DNA of 64,000 nt from ZC4RG20 sp963782445 (GTDB taxonomy: Bacteria; Pseudomonadota; Gammaproteobacteria; Steroidobacterales; Rariloculaceae). Shown here piece after piece: positions 25,378 through 35,387 of the stretch. Both the position numbers and the translations under genes were made by a program. The stretch is from positions 124,001 through 188,000 of the forward strand of contig CAWAJM010000002.1 in NCBI GenBank assembly GCA_963782445.1. Direction: 5' to 3'. The notes under the pieces were generated by a model. That model saw only the letters and a program-made list of their open reading frames with translations. It was not told the origin of the DNA and did no database searches. The number at the start of each line of letters is the position of its first letter. Position 1 is the stretch's first letter.

Positions 25378-28300
25378 TCAGAAGTTAGCCTCGGCCCCGA
25401 CGTAGAACTGGCGCCCCAAGATGTCGTAGAAGCCCGCTTCGGTCGTCCCCTGACCCGTCGAGGGATGAGGATCGAGGTTGTTTCTGGCGCCCGTAATCAC
25501 AGGCGGTGTGTCGAACAGGTTCTCGACCCCGAACCGCAGAGCGGTTTTGGCATTCAGATTCCAGCGTCCGGTAAAATCAAAAACGTCATAGCTGCTTTGG
25601 GCGCCAGGGTAGGCCGTAGGACCCACGGACGAGGCGGCTTGCGCCGACTTGGCTGATGGCAGATGACGCCAGCGCAGGCTGAACGTCCAGTCCCGAATCG
25701 CGTAGTTCGCCGTCGTGAACAATCGGTAGTCGTACGCGCCGTTATTCAATGAGGTGCCGGGGTCCGGCCCCAGAGATCCCTTCCAGTCGACTACGGGGGC
25801 CGTGGGCGTCGCCTGCGTTTGCAGCTTGAGCAAGGCGCTGACGAGAAAGTTCAGTGACAGAGTGCCCGGGATTCGGTGCATGTCCACTCGCCAGTCCGTA
25901 CTGATGTCGACCCCGCTGAGCGTCGCGCCACCGGCATTGATGTAGGACACGTCGGCGGCCGTCATTCCGCCGGTCGTTGGATTGCGCGTGATTCGCTGAC
26001 ACGCTTGGTTGTTGATATCGAATGTCGGATTGCTCGCGGGGCTGAGGCAGGTCTCGTATACGGCCCAACCCGGCTCCACGGCAATCATGTCGCTGATGTC
26101 GATGTCGTACCAGTCCAGGGTTGCCGATAAATTATCGAGAGGTTGGAATACGAAGCCTGCGGTCCAGGTCGTTGCCGTTTCCGGGTTCACGTGGGGATTG
26201 CCGACCGCATTGACGAACCACAGCGCTGCATTGCCGTTTGGCTGGATGTTGTTCGGGTCGTAGAAAGCAGCCGCGCCTACGGAACCCATCAGCTGCTCGC
26301 AAAGGGCTCTGGCCTGCGGCGCGGTCGTGGAGTTCGTGGCCGGGTTGGCGCCGTAGGCGGCGATGGTGTTGAGCCCGCACGGATCGCCCGGGCTTGCCGC
26401 CGACCAGGTTTGCGAGCGCGCCTGAAACATCTCGGCGATGTTCGGAGCGCGGGTGGCGAGTTGTCGGCCCCCGCGGAAGCGCAGCTTGGGTGTGATTCCC
26501 CAGTCCACGAGCGCCTTGTACGTGTCGACCCCTCCTTGATACTTGTAATCCGAATATCGGTAACCAAGCTCGAGGTTGAGATGGTCGACGGCTGTCTTTT
26601 GTTGCAGCAAGGGCAGCAGCAATTCGCCGTACAGTTCGTGGACCGACGTTCGAGCCGGCCGTGCTGTTGGCCGGAAAGGTACCTATCCCCAAATCCAGGA
26701 ACGATCCTTGCGTATTGATCGTGTCGAAAAGGTACTCATATGTGTTCCGGCGAAAATGCATGCCTGCGGAGAACCGCGCCTCCCCGGCCGGCATCTTGGC
26801 GAGCTTTCCCTGCACGTTCGCTTCGATGAAGTCCTGCTGCATGTCCGACCAATCCTTCGAACGTCACGATGATCGCGTCCAGACAGTCCTGGGAGACCTG
26901 GTCATGCGGCCGGAAAACCGGAATGCCGGAGGTACATGTGGCGACGCCTCCGGCAAACCCATTGCCCGGCGGCCCGGCATTGGCCTGTGCGAAGAAACCC
27001 ATGCCGTAGTTCGGGGATTGAATCAAGGTCCGCGTGCGTTCGAGCGACGCGTATCCTTCCTTCTGAATGCCGATGGCTGTCGAGCCGTGAGATGCCACGA
27101 TCTCCCAGGTGCCGTCGATCCCCTCGAGTTTGCCCTGTAGACCGAAATTGATCTGGTCGGTGCGGTTGGTGCTGTCGATCGTTCGCGGGACGCCTAGACC
27201 GTAGTATGGGAAGTCGAGGCTGTAACTGAGGCTCCAGGGCGCGTTGGGGTTTTGGCGCGAATCGAGCAGCGCGCCGAGCTCAGGACTGACGGGGAACGCC
27301 TCCGAGTTCGTGCAGCCGCCTAGAGCGGGGCAACTCAAACCGTAAGCGCCGCCGGCCAAGTAAGCGGAGACCGTTGTTCCGTCCCCATTTAGCGAAGGCG
27401 CGTAGATATCGGAGCCGTGCGGAATCGTCTGGCTCCAGCCCCCCGTAGCCGGAGATACTTGCCACAGTTGCACGACATGCGTTTGGACGCTCGTTGCCTG
27501 GATACTTGCCGATACCGTATCCGTAAGGTCGTAACGCGCGCGGGCGAAGACGGAGTAGCGTCGCAACGGAACGTTTGCCTTGTGCCCGGGGATGTACTCC
27601 TGCAGGTACCCTTGGCCGTCGATTTTCCGAAAGGGAAAGTCGCCTTCCTGCAGGGGGCCGTCGTAGCGGTACAGCCCCGCCGTCGATCCGGCCCCGGCAG
27701 GCGAAACGTTGTTGAAGATCGAGGCCCCGGTGTAGATCGTATTGCTCGCGGTCCAATAGACGCGGCCCCCGACCGCGCCCGTCCCGTTCCTGAGCACGAC
27801 GCCGGCCGGCGCCTGAGTGAAGATTTGGTCGATTGCCGCGCCGCTGGGCGCGTTGCCCGCATCGATGTTGTAGTAAGGATCGGTGACGATCGAAACCGTG
27901 CCCTCGACCGTCGGGTCCGTCATCGCCTTTCGGTAGAAGTCGACGTCCTTCCACTCGACCCCCTGCCGATCCGCATACTCGATGCCGAGCATCACGTTCC
28001 CACGGTCGCCGTTCAAGTTTGCGCCGATGAGTGCCGAGGCCCGTGTCTCGCCGGCATGGCCGTTCTGCATCGCGCCGTACTGAACATCGAGATCGGCGCC
28101 TTCAAAGTTCTTTTTAGTGATGAAGTTGACGACGCCGGCGACCGCATCGGCGCCGTATACGGATGACGCGCCGCCCGTAATGACCTCAACCCGCTGGACC
28201 GCGGCAGTTGGAATCGAGTTCAGATCCACGGCCATCGTCGCGTTGACCGGCATCGCCCGGTATCCGTCGATGAGCACCAGATTGCGGTTCGGACCGAGGC

Positions 28301-28712
28301 CGCGCAGGCTCAATGTCGCCGCGCCGGCCGTGATCGTGGAGCCCGTATTGATGAGTTCGCCGTCCTGCACCTGCGTGTATTGCGTGGCGGCCGGAACGAA
28401 CTGCGGAAGATGATTCAGGGTCTCCTCGACGGAAACCGCGCTTTGCGCCTCGAACTGGCTCTTGTCGATGGTTTGAATCGGACTGTTCGCCTCGTAGTCG
28501 CGCCGCACGATTCTCGAGCCGGTCACGACGACTTCCTCTAGCTTGCCCTTGTTCGAGCTCTGCGGCGCCTGCTGTTGCGCATGGGCGATCTGCATCCCGG
28601 CGGCGGGTAAGGCGAGTGCGAGCGCAATCGAGGTTGCGAGGCGCGTACGTTTGACGGAACCGTTCGCCGCCGCGACGGCGTGCGGCTGCGCAACATTGCC
28701 AGACATCATCAT
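25378..28712 (-). pseudogene. TonB-dependent outer-membrane receptor, two apparent frameshifts
   Basis: Large TonB-dependent receptor, about 1,110 aa after repair. A signal peptide ends near AGMQIAHAQQ and is followed by EEVVVTGSRIVRRDYEA, the plug domain (SPIQTIDKSQFEAQSAVSVE, VYGADAVAGVVNFITK) and a 22-strand-type barrel ending in the aromatic FYVGAEANF. Two breaks lie at 26859-26865 and 26645-26651. Reading each GAACGTC/GACGTTC as GACGTC joins the frames as IVTSKDWSDMQQDF and AGSTSVHELYGELLL. A GGGGAGG site lies very close to ATG 28712; two further ATGs follow at once and may be used. The substrate is unknown; related receptors in Steroidobacter-like bacteria take up complex organic ligands. 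Confidence 0.85.
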
Positions 28713-28948
28713 GGACCTCCCCTGCGTTCCACCAGGATGTGCTCGACAGTGCCGGGTAGTTTCGGCGGCACGTATTTAGTTTTTATGCCTAGGTTTCAAT
28801 GTACTCGCTCTGCCGATCGTAACGCAATCCGAAATGCAATTGCGGCCGCGCTTTTCGCGAATCTCGGCATTTCTCCCAAATATCGTCAGTGCACCGGGCT
28901 TGGCAATCGCGTCTAATCCGCGGTTCCATCGATCCCGGGGCCGGGCCC
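28713..28948. other. divergent, AT-richer intergenic region
   Basis: 236 bases between the TonB receptor and the serine-hydrolase homologue, visibly richer in A/T (for example TTTAGTTTTTATGCC near 28775) than its surroundings. It probably carries the receptor promoter. No defined operator was recognised. Confidence 0.5.
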
Positions 28949-30304
28949 ATGACCGATGACTCCTCGCAGGAGTCCGCACAAGCCCGCATCGAATCGCTGC
29001 TCGCCCGCGTGCGGCACGAGACGCAGGTGCCCGGCATCGCGGTCGCGGTTCGGGTCGGCGGGCGCCGCGTCCTCGCGGCCGCCGGCACGCGGCGCGCGGG
29101 CAACGGCGCGCCGCTCACGGCCGGCTCCCGGTTTCATCTCGGATGCGTGACGAAGCTCATGGCCGCGGCCGTCGCCCATGAGCTCGACCGGCGCGGGACG
29201 GTCGATCTCGACGCCCCGCTCCGGGAATATCTGCCGGAGCTGGCGGACAACGTGCACGGCGAAACGGTTCGCGTGCGGCACCTGCTGTCCCATACGAGCG
29301 GCCATCGGGGTACCGGCGTCTCGATCGCCGAGACGGCTGCGCTCGGCTGGGACGGGCTCGTCGCCTATCTCAGCTCGGCGCCGCAACTTTTCGTGCCCGG
29401 CGAGGTGTTCAGCTACGACCACGCGGAGTCCGTCCTGCTCGGCCGCATTCTCGAACGGGCGACGGGGAAGCCGGTGCCGCGGCTTCTGCGCGAGACCCTC
29501 TTCGCGCCTCTCGGCATCGTCCCGGGCCGGCTCGCGGACGCGCGCCGCGACCCCGCCTTCGCGGGCAGGCACGATTTCGACGCGAGGAACGGCCGGTTCC
29601 GCGCGCTCGACCGCGTGCCGCGTCAGCCTTCCCTCTGGCAGGCCGCCTTCTCGAACTACACGCTCTCGCCGCCCGACTTGCTGGCGCTCGGCGAAGTTCT
29701 CGTCGGCGCGGACCTCGCGAGCACCGCCCCGGTCGTCGCCCCTTCGACGCAGGCGGCGCTCGGCAGTCCCCTCGTTCGGCTGCCCGCACTCGTGAGCGCA
29801 GGTGCCGCCGAGCGAATCCCGGTCGCGTTCGGGGCGGGCGCGGCGATCTTCCCGGGTGCCGTGCGGGGACGAAATGCGCTGACGGTCGGCCAATGCCTCG
29901 CGCTTTGTGTCGATCCGGCCGGCAGCATCGCGTTGGCCGTCGGCGTCAATGCGGCCGTGCCGGGAATACGCGATCGCATCGCGGCTGCGCTGCTCGGTGA
30001 CCTGGCGCCCGTTCCGCCGCCGCCGCGCTGGCCGCCACTCGATGGCGCCGAGGCACCTGCCCTCGCCGGCGACTACGTGGGGCCCGGCGGAGGTCGAGTC
30101 TCGGTTGCGGCGGCCGGCACGCGGCTGATTCTAGAATACGGCCGCGAGGGCCGCCCGTCGGGATTCGTCGCGGCCCTGGTGCCCGATCGCGGCCAGCTCC
30201 GCGTCCAGTCGGCGATTCCGGATCTCAAGGTCGGCTTCTTCCGGGCGCCCGACGGCGCGCTCGGCCTCATGCTCGGACTCGAAGCCTATCGCCGGACGGA
30301 TTGA
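28949..30304 (+). CDS. beta-lactamase/DD-peptidase-fold (PF00144) protein with Cys in place of the catalytic Ser
   Basis: 451-aa cytoplasmic-looking member of the serine beta-lactamase-like family; no signal peptide is visible. The SXXK motif reads GCVTK (Cys66, Lys69; codon TGC at 29144), so the nucleophilic serine is replaced by cysteine. LLSHTSGHRG is the conserved helix after it. The YXN motif position reads FSYDHAESVLLGRIL, with His instead of Asn. An extra C-terminal domain (about residues 370-451, LAGDYVGPGGGRVSVAAAG) resembles the lipocalin-like tail of some family members. It may be an altered hydrolase, an acyl transferase or inactive. The start could instead be GTG 28889. Confidence 0.82.
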   Translation: MTDDSSQESAQARIESLLARVRHETQVPGIAVAVRVGGRRVLAAAGTRRAGNGAPLTAGSRFHLGCVTKLMAAAVAHELDRRGTVDLDAPLREYLPELADNVHGETVRVRHLLSHTSGHRGTGVSIAETAALGWDGLVAYLSSAPQLFVPGEVFSYDHAESVLLGRILERATGKPVPRLLRETLFAPLGIVPGRLADARRDPAFAGRHDFDARNGRFRALDRVPRQPSLWQAAFSNYTLSPPDLLALGEVLVGADLASTAPVVAPSTQAALGSPLVRLPALVSAGAAERIPVAFGAGAAIFPGAVRGRNALTVGQCLALCVDPAGSIALAVGVNAAVPGIRDRIAAALLGDLAPVPPPPRWPPLDGAEAPALAGDYVGPGGGRVSVAAAGTRLILEYGREGRPSGFVAALVPDRGQLRVQSAIPDLKVGFFRAPDGALGLMLGLEAYRRTD

Positions 30305-30333
30305 GCGGCCGCCGGCGCGGACCGACCGCAGAC

Positions 30334-31341
30334 TCAAGCCAGCTCGGGGGCCAGCGGCCGGCACATGAGCGCCCCGACGGCCTGCTCCGGATCGAGGCCC
30401 GCATAGAGCACGCGGTAGATTTGCTCGACGATGGGCATCTCGACCTCGAGCCGGGCCGAGAGACGCTGGGCCGAGCGGGCGGCGAAATAGCCCTCGACGA
30501 CCTGCCCGATGTCCCGCCGCGCTTGCTCGATCGTCTGCCGCCGGCCGAGGGCCAGCCCGAAGCGCCGGTTGCGGGAGTGGTCGTCCGTGCAAGTCAGTAC
30601 GAGATCGCCGATGCCCGCGAGCCCCATGAAGGTCTCGCGCCGTGCGCCAAGGGCGACACCGAAGCGGGTCATCTCGGCCAGCGCGCGCGTGACGAGCGCG
30701 ATGCGCGCGTTCGCGCCGAGACCGATGCCGTCGCTGATGCCCGCCCCGATGGCATAGACGTTCTTGGTCGCGCCGCCGATCTCGACCCCGACAAGATCCG
30801 TCGAGCGGTAGGCCCGGAAGGTCTCGCTCGAGATCGAGGCGGCCAGAGTCGAGGCGTATGTCTCGTCGCGCGACGCGACGGTGATGGCCGTCGGCAGCCC
30901 GGCCGCGACCTCGCGGGCGAACGTCGGCCCGGAAAGTACGGCCATGTCGAGTGCAGGCCCGAGTACCTGCTCGGCGACCTCGTGCGGCAGGAGCCCCGTG
31001 TCGAGCTCGAAACCTTTCGTCGCCCAGGCGAGGCGCTGCGGCACGCACCCGAGCGCCCGCAGCGCCTCGAGCACGTGCCGAAAGGATTGGCTCGGTACGG
31101 CCACGAGAACGTCGTGGGCATGTGTGACGGCCGCCGCGAGGTTGGCCGTCACCTCGAGACCGCGGGGAAACTCGGCATCCGGCAGGTAGCGGGCGTTGCG
31201 GCGCGGCGCCAGCATCCCGGCCACGCGCTCCGGGTCGCGGCCCCAGAGTGTCGTCGGCCGGCCCGCCCGGACGCACTGGATCGCGAGCGCCGTGCCCCAG
31301 GAGCCGGCGCCGAGAACGGCGATCGAGCGGCTGCCGCTAAT
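30334..31341 (-). CDS. gpsA: NAD(P)+-dependent glycerol-3-phosphate dehydrogenase
   Basis: Makes sn-glycerol-3-phosphate for phospholipids in the cytoplasm. The Rossmann motif AVLGAGSWGTALA lies near the N-terminus. The segments ATKGFE, VLSGPTFAREVAAG, EIGGATKNVYAIGAGISDG (with catalytic Lys) and GLAGIGDLVLTCTDDHSRNR are typical. No ATG, GTG or TTG lies between the preceding frame inside secB and the Rossmann motif. The best candidate is an ATT codon at 31341 overlapping the secB stop (ATTAG), giving 335 aa, the normal length. AGGGCG lies 6-8 bases upstream of it. Operon secB-gpsA follows the gammaproteobacterial order. Confidence 0.94.
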   Translation of the reverse strand: MSGSRSIAVLGAGSWGTALAIQCVRAGRPTTLWGRDPERVAGMLAPRRNARYLPDAEFPRGLEVTANLAAAVTHAHDVLVAVPSQSFRHVLEALRALGCVPQRLAWATKGFELDTGLLPHEVAEQVLGPALDMAVLSGPTFAREVAAGLPTAITVASRDETYASTLAASISSETFRAYRSTDLVGVEIGGATKNVYAIGAGISDGIGLGANARIALVTRALAEMTRFGVALGARRETFMGLAGIGDLVLTCTDDHSRNRRFGLALGRRQTIEQARRDIGQVVEGYFAARSAQRLSARLEVEMPIVEQIYRVLYAGLDPEQAVGALMCRPLAPELA

Positions 31342-31855
31342 GCGGTTCGCCCTGCACGGCCTGAGGCGGCTCGGCCCCGCCCGCGGCGGCCTGCTGCTCT
31401 TGCTGCTGCACGGCCTGCGCGTACAGGGCGTCGAAGTTGATGGGCTGCAGCAGCAGCTGGGGGAAGCCGCCCTTGACCACGATGTCGGAAATGGCCTCGC
31501 GCGCGTACGGGTAAAGAGTCGCCGGGCAGTAGCTGCCGACGAGCATCGCACGCTCCTCGTCGCTGTAGCCCTGCATCGTGAAGATGCCGGCTTGGGCGAC
31601 CTCGACGAGGAACAGCGTCTCCTCGTTGTCCTTGGCCTCGACCGTCAGGGTCAAGGTGATCTCGTGCGTGTCGGGGCCCACCTCCTGGGTGTTCGAGCGC
31701 ATGTTGAGCTGCGTCTGCGGCGAGACGTTCGTGTTGAAGACATGCGGCGCCTTCGGCGATTCGAAAGACATGTCCTTGAGATAGATCTTCTGCAGGAAGA
31801 GCTGCCGGGAATTCGCCGACTCGGAGGCCGCGGACTGGGGGGATTGTTCTGCCAT
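31337..31855 (-). CDS. secB: protein-export chaperone SecB
   Basis: Tetrameric cytosolic chaperone that holds precursor proteins unfolded and delivers them to SecA. The 172-aa protein contains IYLKDMSFESPKAPHVF, the conserved strand region LTLTVEAKDNEETLFLVEV and the SecB hallmark GSYCPATLYPYAREAISDIV followed by GGFPQLLLQPINFDALY. The Gln/Ala-rich tail after residue 150 is longer than in E. coli. It lies between grxC and gpsA, the conserved order. Confidence 0.97.
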   Translation of the reverse strand: MAEQSPQSAASESANSRQLFLQKIYLKDMSFESPKAPHVFNTNVSPQTQLNMRSNTQEVGPDTHEITLTLTVEAKDNEETLFLVEVAQAGIFTMQGYSDEERAMLVGSYCPATLYPYAREAISDIVVKGGFPQLLLQPINFDALYAQAVQQQEQQAAAGGAEPPQAVQGEPH

Positions 31856-31909
31856 GATGAATCGCTTCCGCCTATTTGCGTGTTGGAGTAAATGAATGCC
31901 GACCGGCGC

Positions 31910-32188
31910 TCACGGCGCGGAAGCGCCGCCCGATTGCAGCAGCGGGTCGAGCTCGCCCCTCGAATCGAGCGCGCTCAACTCGTCGTACCCGCCGACATGG
32001 GTCGCGCCGACGAAGATTTGGGGGACCGTGCGGCGGCCGGTGCGCTCGATCATCTCGCGCCGCTTGTCCGGATCGAAAATCACGTCGATCTCCGTGTACT
32101 CGACGCCCTTCTCGTCCAGCAGCCGTTTGGCGGCCGCGCAATAGCCGCAGAACGGGGACGAGTACATGAGCACTTCTGGATGAGCCAT
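31910..32188 (-). CDS. grxC: glutaredoxin 3
   Basis: Small thiol-disulfide oxidoreductase, 92 aa, which reduces disulfides with glutathione. The active-site motif is CGYC (SSPFCGYCAAAKRLLDEKG) rather than the CPYC of E. coli Grx3. The TVPQIF cis-proline motif and the GGYDEL glutathione-contact motif are intact. Part of the rhodanese-grxC-secB-gpsA cluster. Confidence 0.95.
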   Translation of the reverse strand: MAHPEVLMYSSPFCGYCAAAKRLLDEKGVEYTEIDVIFDPDKRREMIERTGRRTVPQIFVGATHVGGYDELSALDSRGELDPLLQSGGASAP

Positions 32189-32217
32189 ACGCCTATGCTA
32201 TCGCCGGTTAGCCCTCG

Positions 32218-32637
32218 TCATTTCACGAGGGGCAGATTTTCTTCGCGCCAGGCCTTGAGGCCCCCTTTGAGGCTGAAGGCGTTCTCGAAGCCGGCCTTGC
32301 GCAGCATCCCTGCGGCCCGGCTCGAGTTGGTCCCCGTGTCGCAGACCGCGATCATGACTTTGTTCTTCTGCTTCTTGATGACGCTGCGCTCCGTCATGAG
32401 GCTGTCGATCGCGATGTTGCGGGCGTTGACGATGTGACCCGTCTGAAAGGCCTCCGCCGAACGCAGGTCGATGACCATCGCGCCCTTGTTCATGAGCCGC
32501 ACGGCGTCGGTCGCCGCGACGCTGTAGCCGCCGCCCGTGCGGTTGCGCAGCTCGAAGGCGGCGACGGCCGCGGCCATGAAGACCAGGCCGGCGACGAGGA
32601 CGGGGTGGTGGACGGCGTATTCGGCCAAAGGGCCCAT
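32218..32637 (-). CDS. membrane-anchored rhodanese-like protein (YibN type)
   Basis: 139-aa protein with one N-terminal membrane segment (about residues 11-28, VLVAGLVFMAAAVAAFEL) and a cytoplasmic rhodanese domain (MVIDLRSAEAFQTGHIVNAR). The predicted active-site cysteine is in AVCDTGTNSSRAA, within a loop longer than the canonical six-residue rhodanese loop start. The fold ends with LKGGLKAWREENLPLV. It occupies the place of E. coli yibN beside grxC and secB. The phosphoglycerate mutase gene often found between it and envC is absent. Confidence 0.92.
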   Translation of the reverse strand: MGPLAEYAVHHPVLVAGLVFMAAAVAAFELRNRTGGGYSVAATDAVRLMNKGAMVIDLRSAEAFQTGHIVNARNIAIDSLMTERSVIKKQKNKVMIAVCDTGTNSSRAAGMLRKAGFENAFSLKGGLKAWREENLPLVK

Positions 32638-32813
32638 GGGGCGCTCCGCATCGGCAAAGCGCGGAATTATACCCGCTCGTGTCGGCGGGGGAGCCTTCGA
32701 GCGTGCGCCCGTGGGGAGCCTTCCCGCGCCGGCGTGCCGCGCGGCCAGCGCAGCTCGACGGGGCGGGTCTTGCGGGTACCTGGGCGAGCCGGTCCACGTT
32801 AGACTCGCGCGGC

Positions 32814-33959
32814 ATGGGGACGCCGTCGAAACGCGCCGCGCTCGCGCTGCTCGCCGCCGCGCTTTCGCTGTCCGGCGCCGGCGCGGCCCAGCAGCACGAC
32901 GATGCGAAGGCCCTGGCGACGGTCCGCGGCCGCATCAAAGACCTCGAGGACCGCATCGCGGCGCAGAGCGTCGAGCGGGACGAGACCTCCAAGGCGCTGA
33001 AGCGCCTCGAGCTCGAGATCGGGGCCGCCGACCGCCGCCTCGCCGAGCTGCGCGAGCGCAGCCGCGATCAGAAGGCGCGCCTCGCGAGCGCGAACGAGCG
33101 GACTGCGGCCGCGGAGACGAAGCTCGCCGCCGAGCGCGGGGCGCTGTCCCGCCAGGTACGGCTGGCCTATATGAACGGCCGCGAGGAGCTGTTCAAGCTG
33201 CTGCTGAGCCAGGAGTCCCCCGCGACCGCGGGCCGCATGGTGGTCTACTACGGCTACTTCAATCGGGCGCGGGCGCGGCGCATCCGCAGCGTCGGTGCCG
33301 AGGTCGACGGCCTGCGGCGGCTGCGCCGGCAGCGCTCGCAGGAGGAGGCCGAGCTCGCGGGGCTCGAGCGATCCCAGAGCGCCGAGGTCGAGACGCTCGG
33401 CCGCACGCGGGACCAGCGCCGGCAGCTGCTCGCGAAGCTCGACAGCTCCATCTCCTCGGCCGGGGACGAAGTCGCGACGCTCAAGGACCGCGAGGCACGG
33501 CTCGCCCGCGTCCTGGCCCGGCTCGGCGACGCCATGGCGAGATTCCCGCGCGATTCGGAGGCGCCGTTTCCGAGCGCTAAGGGGCACCTGGCGTGGCCCG
33601 TCCAAGGCAAGCTGACGGGCGATTTCGGCGACCCGATCGCGGGCGGGGCCGTACGCCGCAAGGGCGTGCTGTTCGCGAGCCCCGAGGGGACGACGGTCCG
33701 CGCTATTTACCACGGGCGCGTCGCGTTCGCGGATTGGCTGCCGGGCCTGGGGCTGCTCATCGTCATCGACCATGGCGACGGCTATATGAGCCTTTACGGA
33801 CATAATGAAGCCTTACTCAAGGAGGCCGGGGATTGGGTGACACCCGGCGAGCCCATTGCCCAGGTCGGCGACACGGGCGGCCAGGCCAAGCCTTCGCTGT
33901 ATTTCGAGATCCGCCACAACGGCCGTGCGGTCGATCCGCACGCCTGGATCCGGCACTAA
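32814..33959 (+). CDS. envC: murein hydrolase activator EnvC
   Basis: Periplasmic activator of amidases AmiA/AmiB at the division septum, 381 aa. A signal peptide (about residues 1-25) precedes a long coiled coil (about 30-240, rich in Glu/Arg/Ala heptads) and a C-terminal LytM domain (about 260-378). The LytM domain is degenerate: the HxxxD zinc motif position reads RRKGVLFAS, which fits activators without their own peptidase activity, and the terminal block is SLYFEIRHNGRAVDPHAWI. It is 83 bases from ctpA and probably cotranscribed. Confidence 0.93.
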   Translation: MGTPSKRAALALLAAALSLSGAGAAQQHDDAKALATVRGRIKDLEDRIAAQSVERDETSKALKRLELEIGAADRRLAELRERSRDQKARLASANERTAAAETKLAAERGALSRQVRLAYMNGREELFKLLLSQESPATAGRMVVYYGYFNRARARRIRSVGAEVDGLRRLRRQRSQEEAELAGLERSQSAEVETLGRTRDQRRQLLAKLDSSISSAGDEVATLKDREARLARVLARLGDAMARFPRDSEAPFPSAKGHLAWPVQGKLTGDFGDPIAGGAVRRKGVLFASPEGTTVRAIYHGRVAFADWLPGLGLLIVIDHGDGYMSLYGHNEALLKEAGDWVTPGEPIAQVGDTGGQAKPSLYFEIRHNGRAVDPHAWIRH

Positions 33960-34042
33960 CGGCCCTCAGGTCGCGCGCCGATTCCCGACCCCTGTGGGCT
34001 ATGCTAAGGTTCCAGGTCCCGGGTCAGATCAATAACGGCCTG

Positions 34043-35317
34043 ATGTCGCTGCCAATTCGAAGTCTCCTCGTGCTCGCAGTCGGCGCCGTGCTGGGTTTCG
34101 GCGTCTCGGTCGGCACCAATGTCCTCGCCGACCATCAGGCCAAGCATGCCGACGCTGCGGCGGCCGCGGTCGCGCCGGGCATCGCGCCCGAATACATGCG
34201 CCTGCTCACGGACGTCCTCGAGCGCGTGCATTCGGAATACGTCGATCGCATCGACGACAAGGCGCTCATCGAGAGCGCGATTCACGGCGTGCTCGAGAAC
34301 CTGGACCCGCACTCCCGCTACCTCGATCCGACGCAGTATGCGGACATGAGGATTAGCACGACCGGCAACTATTCGGGTGTCGGGCTCGATCTGAGCCTCA
34401 AGGACGGCAAGGTCACCGTTATCTCGCCGCTCGACGGCGCGCCGGCCTCGCGTGCCGGCATCCGCGCCGGCGACATCGTCGTCGCCGTCGACCACGTGCC
34501 CGTCAGCCAGGACAACATCGAGGAGACGGTCGACCGAATGCGCGGCATGGCCGGGACGATCGTGAACCTCGAGGTTCGGCGCGCGGGCGACCCGAAGCCG
34601 CTGCAGTTCGCCCTCAAGCGCGCCGACATCGAGGTCAGGACCGTCCACAGCGCCTATCTGGGGCACGGCTACGGCTACATCCGGATCACGAGCTTCGCCG
34701 ATACCACGGCGCCGGATGTCAAGAGTGCCGCGAAGGCGTTGATCGCGCGGGCGGGCCGGCCCCTCGCAGGCCTCGTGCTGGATCTGCGCAACAACCCAGG
34801 GGGCGTGCTCGACGCGGCGGTCGGCGTCGCGGACCAGTTCCTCGCGAGCGGCCTCATCGTGCGCGGCGAGGGCCGCGTCCGCGAGGCGCGCTTCGCCGAA
34901 TACGCTCGGCCCGGAGATCTGCTCGAGAAGGTGCCCGTCGCCGTGCTGGTCAACGGCGGCTCGGCCTCGGCCTCGGAGATCGTCGCCGGTGCCCTGCACG
35001 ATCGCGGTCGCGCCCGCCTCGTCGGCCAGAGGACCTACGGCAAGGGCTCGGTCCAGACGGTCATGCCGCTCGGCGAAGGCCGGGCCATCAAGCTCACGAC
35101 CTCGCTGTATTACACACCGTCCGGCCGCTCGATCAACGGCGTCGGCATCGAGCCGGACGTCGTCATCGCCGAGCCGGCCACCGCGCGGCCCTACCACGGC
35201 ACAGGCGGCGGGGCCGCGGCGGCCGCCGATCCGCAGCTGACGGCGGCGCTCGATGCGCTGGGCGACCGGTCGGCCGTTCCCAAGGAGGCGCCTGCCACGA
35301 CGCAGGCGGCACGTTGA
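34043..35317 (+). CDS. ctpA: S41-family C-terminal processing protease (CtpA type)
   Basis: Periplasmic, membrane-anchored serine protease that trims envelope proteins, 424 aa. An N-terminal hydrophobic segment (about residues 6-28) is followed by a PDZ domain (about 95-175, YSGVGLDLSLKDGKVTVISP) and the S41 core. The catalytic Ser is in NGGSASASEIVAGAL and the Lys in GQRTYGKGSVQTV. The GIEPDV block closes the domain. ATG 34043 was chosen because the anchor begins at once after it; ATG 34001 in the same frame is an alternative. It follows envC, and CtpA homologues act with peptidoglycan hydrolases. Confidence 0.93.
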   Translation: MSLPIRSLLVLAVGAVLGFGVSVGTNVLADHQAKHADAAAAAVAPGIAPEYMRLLTDVLERVHSEYVDRIDDKALIESAIHGVLENLDPHSRYLDPTQYADMRISTTGNYSGVGLDLSLKDGKVTVISPLDGAPASRAGIRAGDIVVAVDHVPVSQDNIEETVDRMRGMAGTIVNLEVRRAGDPKPLQFALKRADIEVRTVHSAYLGHGYGYIRITSFADTTAPDVKSAAKALIARAGRPLAGLVLDLRNNPGGVLDAAVGVADQFLASGLIVRGEGRVREARFAEYARPGDLLEKVPVAVLVNGGSASASEIVAGALHDRGRARLVGQRTYGKGSVQTVMPLGEGRAIKLTTSLYYTPSGRSINGVGIEPDVVIAEPATARPYHGTGGGAAAAADPQLTAALDALGDRSAVPKEAPATTQAAR

Positions 35318-35387
35318 AGGCCCCGCGCGACGCCCGGCCGCGAGCGCGGGCTCGCGGTGTCCGAAGAGCAGCACCCTGAGCGCATTC

